Positions 12,001-21,000 of a stretch of 64,000 nucleotides of DNA are shown here, piece after piece. This DNA comes from Limnomonas spitsbergensis (lineage: Eukaryota > Chlorophyta > Chlorophyceae > Chlamydomonadales), in the NCBI GenBank assembly GCA_037349105.1, contig JAYJMM010000090.1, forward strand, positions 1,786,001 through 1,850,000. The letters are read 5' to 3'. Made by a program: the position numbers and the translations under genes. The first letter of the stretch is position 1. Each line of letters starts with the position of its first letter. The notes beneath the pieces were generated by a model, which saw only the letters and a list, made by a program, of their open reading frames with translations, searched no databases and had not been told where the DNA came from.

Positions 12001-15000
12001 GAACCAAAAACCTCCAAACTCGCGCGCCTTCATGGATTAGGAGGGGGGGACGGGGCGTGGGGGGATGCTTAGGGCGTAGAGTTTAGAGGTGGAAGGGTGC
12101 GTTGTTACAGAAGGAAGTTGTAATACCAGATCCAGATGTTGGCAAAAATCTCTAGGCTCATGCGCCTTCGGGTATTTGGGGGCTGAAGGGAGGGAGGGAT
12201 TGAGAGGGGTGGGGGGTAGGGGGTAGGGTTAAGAGAGGAAAGCCGCGGTCAAGATCCAGAAGGTGGCAGATATAAGAGCTCACGCACCTTCAGGGTTCAG
12301 AGAGGGAGGTTTTGTGTTTAGGGTGAAGGGTTGGAGATGGAAGCTGTGGTCCAGATCCAGAAGGTGGCAAAGAACCTCCAAGCTCACGCATCTCCAGGGT
12401 CAAGGGTAAAAGGGTTTAGATTTAGGGGGTAGGGCTCAAGGTGGAAGCTGTGGTCCATATCCAGAAGGTGGCCTATCACCTCAGAGTGCACACGCCTCCA
12501 GGTTTAAGAGAGGGAGGCTTTGTGTTTAGGGTTGAGGGTTGAAGGTGGGAAGGTGCGGTACTAGATCCAGAGAGTGCCAAAACTCTCCCAAGCTCGCGGG
12601 CATGAATGGTTCAGGGAGGGAAATTTGAAGGGAGGGAGGCGTAGGGGGTCTAGAGATGGTGAGGGTATGGGAGGGGGGTAGTAGGGCAGAGGGTAGAGGG
12701 TGGTCTAGATCTACAAGGTGGACAAATATCTCCCAAGCTCACTCGCCCTGGGTGTGAGTTTAGGGTTAAGGGTTAAGGGTCGAAGGTTTGTGCTTAAGAC
12801 TTTAGGGTCGAAGGTTTCCTTTAGATTTCATGGTTTTCAGAAGGCCACCAGGATGCTCAGGGTGCAGGGCAAGCGCATCCAACGATCAGGGCTTGGGTTG
12901 GGGACTGGGTACAGATGGTGACGAAAGTTGGATGGAATGCGAGATTAAACATGCGGCTGTGTGGCAGGCGCGTAACATGTCTGGATTTCTGTGTGTGAGA
13001 AGCCGCATAGATCTAGATCTGGCCTGGATCAGATTTGGCACCTGTAGACGCACCCTGCCTGAAGGGGATACACAGCAGGTCGCAGATGCTAGCCAACAGC
13101 TTGCCAAAACACAGGCGACATACAGATCTAGATATGTGCACATATATCTATACATAGATCTAGCCTGCATCAGATCTTTCACTAGTAGGTGTCTTGCCTG
13201 AAGGGGATTCACACCAGGTCGCAGATGCTGGCCAACAGCTGGCAAACAAACAGGCGATATGCATATCTAGATCTATGCATAGATCTAAACACATATCTAG
13301 ATCTGGCCTGCAACAGATGTCACCTGTAGGCGCCCTGCGTGATGGGGATCCACAGCAGGTCGCGTATGCTGGCCAGCAGGCCCTCATTCCCACTGCCACC
13401 CTGCAGCCCAGCAGCAACACAAGGGAAGGGAAGGGGGGCAGAGGGTTGACAGCATTCAGTTTCATGGTTTGGGGAATAGGGCGTATAATGTAGGCACTCC
13501 ATGCAGGCCCTCAACTGCTGCCACCTTGCAGCGCAGCAGCAGCGAGGAGAGGGAGGGGGAGGGGCAGAGGGTTGACAGCGTTTTGCCCTCACCCTGAGAA
13601 ACCCTAAACCCTGAGAAAGTAGAGGGCCGGACAGGGATCAGGGCTGTCAATGTGATTCCTATGAATGGGGGAGATGAAGGGCGGAGGAAAACTAATTTCC
13701 AAAAGTTCCTCCGGAAGTTCCTCCAGCCCAGTGTTCCACGAGACGTGAGGCTTAGGAAGACCAGCGAAGGTTGAATGTTCCGCCCCAGTCCACGCCACAA
13801 ATCTCATTGATGCAAAATCTCGTCGCTTTGCTCTCTACAGGTTCTTAGAGGCGGCAGGTGAGCGAAAAGTAATTTCCCGAGGCTATAACTATTTTCTTTA
13901 GAAAAGGCCCTTTCCTCAAAGGAGATTAAAATCTTTAGAGAGTACACCAGCGAACAACGTCGTAAGGTTCAAAGAAAGTTATTTTGGCCAAGCTGGAAAT
14001 CAATGAATTGTTTAATAGTTCCGCGGACCCTCCCAGTCACCCCCTGTCCGGCGGAAATCAAATTACTTCCTCCACCCTTTCGATAGCTCCTCCATCCATT
14101 CCTCACCGTTCCGTCGCACATGTTCCACGAGATTCGATGGAGGATGCATCTGCTTTGCCCCCCAACCCACCCCGAAGGAGCAAGGGGCCCCCCAAAGGGG
14201 AAGGCCCCCCCCCACGAAGGGAAATCGATCAGAATCGTGTTGTAAGACGAAGAAATATGTGTTATATTTCACTTAGATCCTCTCCTTTCCTTCTTAATTT
14301 TCCTAGGAGGCGTCCAAACGAACTCTTTTGCACCCACGTCATGTTCTATGGCTGGGGCTAATCTTCTGCACCTTGGGGTTCATTCCCACGCTACTGCTCA
14401 GTGGTTGTGTGTTGGTTGCTTGCCCAGGGGGGTCACTGGTTTTCGCTCGCTGTCCTAGCGTATTTAGTGCCTGTACCGGTTTACGGGCACAAGTCCCATG
14501 CATCAAATGTGATGCCCCGTTGGACTGTAAAAAATTCACAAAAACTTCACTGCTCACCCTGACAAGACAGAGGGCCGGGTAGGGATCAGGGTTTAGGGTA
14601 TAGGGTTCAGGAAAATGTGCTCACCCTGAGGAAGTAGAAGGCCAAGTAGAAGAAGGCCGAGGGGTAGAACACGCTCCAGAACGTCGGCTGGGCTGCCTGC
14701 ATGATCCAACAGGGGGGTGAGAGACACACAGGTTGGAGGGACACGCAGGTGAGGGGGACACGGGCTAAGGGACACGCGGTGAATGGGACCTCCAGGTTAA
14801 CCGGCGTTGGACGGGGTGCAGATGTCCGGTGTATGATCTACTTTTATAACCGGTCCTCGTATCTGTGATTGGAGGGTTTCGGTTAACATGACCTTCGATC
14901 CATGGGACGTCTGGTTGCTTGGAGTGTGACGGGCTGCAGGTTTAGGGTTAACCCTAAAGGGTTAGGGTTAAGGGTGGGGGTTGGGGTTAAGGGTTAGGGT

Positions 15001-18000
15001 TGAGGGTTAAGGGTGGGGGTTGGGGTTAAGGGTTAGGGTTAAGGGTTAAGGGTTAGGGTTAAGGGTTAGGGTTAAGGGTTAAGGGTTAAGGGTTAAGGGT
15101 TAAGGGTTAGGGTTAAGGGTTAGGGTTAAGGGATCGGGATACGGTGAAGGGTTAAGCTTAGGGTTAGGGTTAACGTAAAGGGTTAGGGTTAAGGGCTAGG
15201 GTTAAGGTAAAGGGTTAGGGTATTTGATTGAATGTGTTTAGGGTTTACGTGTTTCCCGGTTTATAGGCGTTTGACAGAGTGCAGGCATCCGGTTCAGTCT
15301 TGTTTGTGTCACACTCCATTTTGGATTGGATAAGGGACCACCGATCATTTTGATGGAAGGTATTGGGTCTATGGGGCATGTGGTTTCTGGGAGTGTGATG
15401 GGGTGCAGGCTGCCGGTTTAGGTGTAAGGCTTGTTTGCTTCCCTCAGGCAGGTCTCTGGTGGCAGCTTTTCCATGACATCCCTAAGGTAGGGGCCCCAAA
15501 CCCATTGATTGCACTTGCATCAGCGCCGGCATCGTTACGACGGGGTTTGCGGCGGCTCCGCGACCGCACGGGACATTGGAATTCAGTAAAGATCCTCAAA
15601 CAGGAATCCTTAACCAATATATCGCACCTGGATCAGCGCGAGCATCGTTATGACAGGGTTAACGGCGGCTCCGTTACCGCCCGGGTTGTTGGCCGCCAGT
15701 GTCTCTCTCACGGCCTGCAACCCTGCCTCCATGCTTCCAACCTGAGACAACTGCTCCACCTGAGCACCAATAGGGTTAGGGAGGGAGGGACAGAGGGAGG
15801 GAGGGAGGGAGGGAGTTTTTTTACAAGGCTCTGTTTTCTCTGCTATAGGAAGGTCCCTCTGTCTCCATGCAGCCAACCTGAGACAATGGCTCCACCTGGC
15901 ACACCAGTAGGGGGATGGGGAGGGAGGGAGGGAGTTTGAGCTTTTTTAAGGCTCAGGCTTAATAAGAGCAGCAGGGTGGGGAAGTCCCCTCCCCTGAGGT
16001 GAGGTCTAACTTAGCAGGACCAGGGGGGGGGAGGGGGCAGGTCTGCCTCACCATATGTGGACTACTGCATCGGTACTGCCAACATGGGACAACTGTGGTA
16101 CGATGGTACTGCACCAGATATGGCGGTACAGTGGTACTGCGACAGATACAGTGATACATGATCAGCGGCGCTCACCATCTGCTTGGACAGCGCAGGCACT
16201 ACAAATGTCACCACCCTGGCAGTACAACAACACCGCACAGATGTGGCAGTCTTAGGGCACTACCGAGTTGACTGGCAGGCCTCACCCTCGATTTCAACAG
16301 CACGGATACCACCAGTGGTTGATCAGCCTCTTTTGAGAGACAAGGCACTGCGCAGGCACAGCAGTCTCGCACAGATACGACGGTTCTAAGGTTCTACCAG
16401 GCTGACTGGCAGGCCTCACCATCTGCTTGAACAGCACGGTCACGGCCAGGTTCGCGGGCCTGGCGGAAAACGGTGCTGTACAGACGCGACAGTACAACGA
16501 TATGAATAGGGCGGTACAATGGTACTGTGCCAGATACAGCGGTAAATCATCAGCAGCCCTCACCATTTGTTTGAAAAGCACTGGCACTACAAACTTCAAC
16601 ACCCTGGCAGTGATACAACACTCTGCAGATGCGGCAGTCCTAGGCCTCACCATCTGTTTGAACAGCACCGGTACCGCAAGGTTGACAAGCCTCTCCGCTG
16701 CAACCAGGAGGAAGCAGGCCAGCAGGCGCATGCGTTGGGGCTGAGTGGAGGGCAGCACGTAGCGGAACGACTTGATGGCCATGCGCCATCTGCATGGAGC
16801 GGGGAGGGGGGGGTGAGAGGAGGGGGAGCGGGATTAATGGTCGGTGAACGGGGATCGGGGATCAAGGAGCGGGCCAGTAGAAGCATGTGCGGGGACTTGC
16901 AGGAAGGCAGCACGTAGCAGAAATACTACATGGCCATGCATCACAAGTGAAAAGCAAGGAGGAGGCGGGAGCGGGCAGCGGGGAGCAAGGGTGAGAGGCA
17001 GTGGGGGCGAAAGCAGGGATGGGGGATCAAGGAGTGGGCCAGCAGCGGCATGGGCTGAAACTTGCAGGAAGGCAGCACCTTAACCCTAACCCTAACCCGC
17101 AGAAAGACTAGATTGCCATGGGCCACCTGTGGAGAGCAAAACAGAGGTGAGAGGAGGTGGAAGTCGGGAGCGGGGAGCGGGGAGTGGGGAGAGGGGAGTG
17201 AGGAGAAAGTGTAGAAGGGGGCGGGGCAGGAAGCCAGGAGAGAAGATTGGGGAGAAGGGGTGAGAATCAGTAGAGGAGCGAGGAAGGGGTGAGAAGCAGC
17301 GGGAGCAGGGATCCAGGTTGGGAGGAGGCGGGAGCGGGCCAGCAGGCGCGTGCGTTGGGACTGGCTTGAGGGCAGCACGTAGCAGAAATGTTTGAAAGCC
17401 ATGGGCCACCAGTGGAGATCAAGAAGAGGGGGTGAGAAGCAGCAGAAGAGGGGGTGAGAAGCAGCAGAAGAGGGGGTGAGAAGCAGCAGAAGAGGGGGTG
17501 AGAAGCAGCAGAAGAGGGGGTGAGAAGCAGCAGAAGAGGGGGTGAGAAGAAGCAGAAGAGGGGGTGAGAAGAAGCAGAAGAGGGGGTGAGAAGCAGCAGA
17601 AGAGGGGGTGAGAAGCAGCAGAAGAGGGGGTGAGAAGCAGCAGAAGAGGGGGTGGGAAGCAGCAGAAGAGGGGGTGAGAAGCAGCAGAAGAGGGGGTGAG
17701 AAGCAGCAGAAGAGGGGGTGAGAAGCAGCAGAAGAGGGGGTGGGAAGCAGCAGAAGAGGGGGTGAGAAGCAGCAGAAGAGGGGGTGAGAAGCAGCAGAAG
17801 AGGGGGTGAGAAGCAGCAGAAGAGGGGGTGAGAAGCAGCAGAAGAGGGGGTGAGAAGCAGCAGAAGAGGGGGTGAGAAGAAGCAGAAGAGGGGGTGAGAA
17901 GCAGCAGAAGAGGGGGTGAGAAGCAGCAGAAGAGGGGGTGAGAAGCAGCAGAAGAGGGGGTGAGAAGCAGCAGAAGAGGGGGTGAGAAGAAGCAGAAGAG

Positions 18001-21000
18001 GGGGTGAGAAGCAGCAGAAGAGGGGGTGAAAAGAAGCAGAAGAGGGGGTGAGAAGAAGCAGAAGAGGGGGTGAGAAGCAGCAGAAGAGGGGGTGAGAAGC
18101 AGCAGAAGAGGGGGTGAGAAGCAGCAGAAGAGGGGGTGAGAAGCAGCAGAAGAGGGGGTGAGAAGCAGCAGAAGAGGGGGTGAGAAGCAGCAGAAGAGGG
18201 GGTGAGAAGCAGCAGAAGAGGGGGTGAGAAGCAGCAGAAGAGGGGGTGAGAAGCAGCAGAAGAGGGGGTGAGAAGCAGCAGAAGAGGGGGTGAGAAGCAG
18301 CAGAAGAGGGGGTGAGAAGCAGCAGAAGAGGGGGTGAGAAGCAGCAGAAGAGGGGGTGAGAAGCAGCAGAAGAGGGAGCGGGGAGCGGGGAGCGGGGAGC
18401 GGGGAGCGGGGAGCGGGGAGCGGGGAGCGGGGAGCGGGGAGCGGGGAGCGGGGAGCGGGGAGCGGGGAGCGGGGAGCGGGGAGCGGGGAGCGGGGAGCGG
18501 GGAGCGGGGAGCGGGGAGCGGGGAGCGGGGAGCGGGGAGCGGGGAGCGGGGAGCGGGGAGCGGGGAGCGGGGAGCGGGGAGCGCCTGCACCCTGTTTCAC
18601 ACAACCACAGGCTCTGTGCTAGAAGGAGCACCCTTTGGCTTTCTTCACTGCCTTGCGACTTATCATGAAGGGTTCAGCCGCTTCTAACCTTCGACCCTAA
18701 GCCCACCTGTTGGTCGCTAGAAGGAGCACCTTGGCCTGCTTCCCCACATAGGCGGCTGAGGTTTTAGTTTTGAACTGCTAGCAACCGTTTACCTTAAGCC
18801 CACCCACCTGTTGATAGCTAGAGAAATTGCGTTGGCATCCTTCCCTGCCTTGACGGGTTGGGGCTTAAGGTTGAGCCACGACCAACCTTACACCCTAACT
18901 CCCCCTGCTGGGTGCCAAAAATATCTCCTTGGCTCTCTAACCCCCCATTGGCCTCCTTCCCCGCCTTGGCCACTTAGGGTTTGGGGTTCAGCCACTTCCA
19001 ACCCTGAACCCTAACTCCACCTGCTGGATGCCAGAAGGATCTCCTTGGCTTCCTTTCCCCCATTGGCGGCATATGGTTAAGGGTTAAGGGTTAAGCCACT
19101 ACCTTAAACCCTAGACCTACCGGCTGGGTGCTAGGAGGATAGCTTTGGCCTCCTTCTCTGCCTTGGCCGCCGTCTTCTCGTCACTCTTATTGAGCGGTGC
19201 CAGCAGTGGGTCCACGTCCCCCCGGAGCAGCGCGGCGACGTGTTGAGACATGACCAGCTCAGCCAGCAGGACAACCAGTTGGGCGACGAGCTGGAGCGAG
19301 TGGACGACCAAGCTGTGATGAGAGAGGGGAGGGTTTGGGGCTTTAGCGACATAACAATTTATCGATATGACCAGGTCAGCTAACAGGACAAACAGTCGGG
19401 CGACATGCAAATTTGGAACCTGCTTTGCTGTGAGGACCCAGGGTATGAACCAATGCTGTATGAACCATGCTGTAATGACACGCTCTCGGGCCAGCGAATT
19501 TTGTGTCCCCACGGACACTTAGTGTGCAGCTTAAGATATATAAGTAATAAAACAGCGCACTCCCACATAAAATATTATTTTTTCAATGACCCGAAAAGCG
19601 CATTGCGGTATTTTTTTTGCGTTTTTCTTGCGGATTTCACTGGTCAGTACTGGTAGAGACATCCAATTTTTACCGTATGTGCTTTGCCTTCCCTCCTTAT
19701 GAGATTATTAGGGATGAGGGGATCATTATTGATATTATCATTGAGGGTTACAGTACTGAATTTGTTTATGATCAGACAATATATAATCAAAAGCGATTTT
19801 CACGTCACTTGGTAGTGTGCGTGGGGGGGGGTGGGGGGGGGAGGGGCCTTCCCACTGCCAACAGGGAATCCAGTACATCATCCCTTGGTACGCGTAACAT
19901 GCCAAACAGCAACGGGGATTGCAAAATAATTTCCAAACAAGTAAAAGAACCCCCCCCACTGAAAATCCGTCTTCGTCATACATCTGCTCCCTGTCGGCCT
20001 TTCCCACATCGGTGTTTAGCAGCAGGGCACACAGCAGCAGGGACTATTCATATTTAAAACCAGCAGCAATCTAAACGGCAACATGGACTGTGCAAATAAA
20101 AACCAACAATTTAACTGGGCGGAAACTGAAACCCAAACTCACCCTGCGATGCGGTCCTCATCGTACGTCTGATCGTTGTTGGCCCGAACCGCGTCCGTGG
20201 TCAGCAGCAAGCCGCAGAGCAGCATTGACGACAGCGCCGTGGACATAAGCGGGAGAGAGGCCTGTCTGGACCAGCAGCTCAGGAGCACGACCTGAGGGCA
20301 GTCAAGAGGGGAAAGGAGGGGATGCCAGCATCGGCTGAGGTTGAATATCTCGTGCTACTGACCTTTGCATCCTTGCAGAGTCGAATGCAGCATGTGGCAT
20401 GATTTGAGTATTTGAGCTCAAGCAACACGGCCCATGCAAGACAATCCATGCGAATCGTCCCAAGGGACACGCCCCAAGCGACACAACACATGCAATGCAG
20501 CCCATGCACCATGCACCATGTGACACACACCATGCGATAAAGCCCATGCAACACCCCTCATGCATTACAGCCGTGGGGCACCCCCTGCATTAGCTTTGTG
20601 AGGAGCATGTCAAGATCTGCAGCTGTTGTTGCTGCTGCTCTGCTGTCAATGATAATGCTCTTGCTGAGACTGCAGTTACTGCTTTTCTTACTGCTAGCCT
20701 CAACACTTGCTATCTTGTTGCAACTGCTGTTGCAACTGCTGATGATATTTCTTTCTACAGAGGCAGAAGCAACAGCAGCACAGATAATCATCCAGCCGCG
20801 GCTGTCGGTCTCTTTCGAAACATGAAAACGGCATTCCCGAGGTCGTTCGATTCCTCGATCGATACTCACGAGGATGAAGATCCATGCAACGAGGCCGGCT
20901 GTCATCTCGACATCTGCTGGGCTCAGCTGCTGCGGGATTCCATGCAACGCCAATCGCAGCGTCACCACGCCGATCTGGCTGCCGCAGACGAGCGAAAAAA

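Noticed and set aside
14940..15230. Chromosome end
   Set aside because: The tract is short, irregular and inside an intron with exons on both sides.
16941..18687. Long frames [19 protein letters not shown] and [18 protein letters not shown]
   Set aside because: Products of the 22 bp and 7 bp arrays in intron 3.
20558..20869. Continuation of the transporter exon 1 frame downstream of 20870
   Set aside because: An ideal GTGAGT donor at 20869 joins in frame to exon 2 with a membrane helix. The read-through sequence is Ser/Ala filler.
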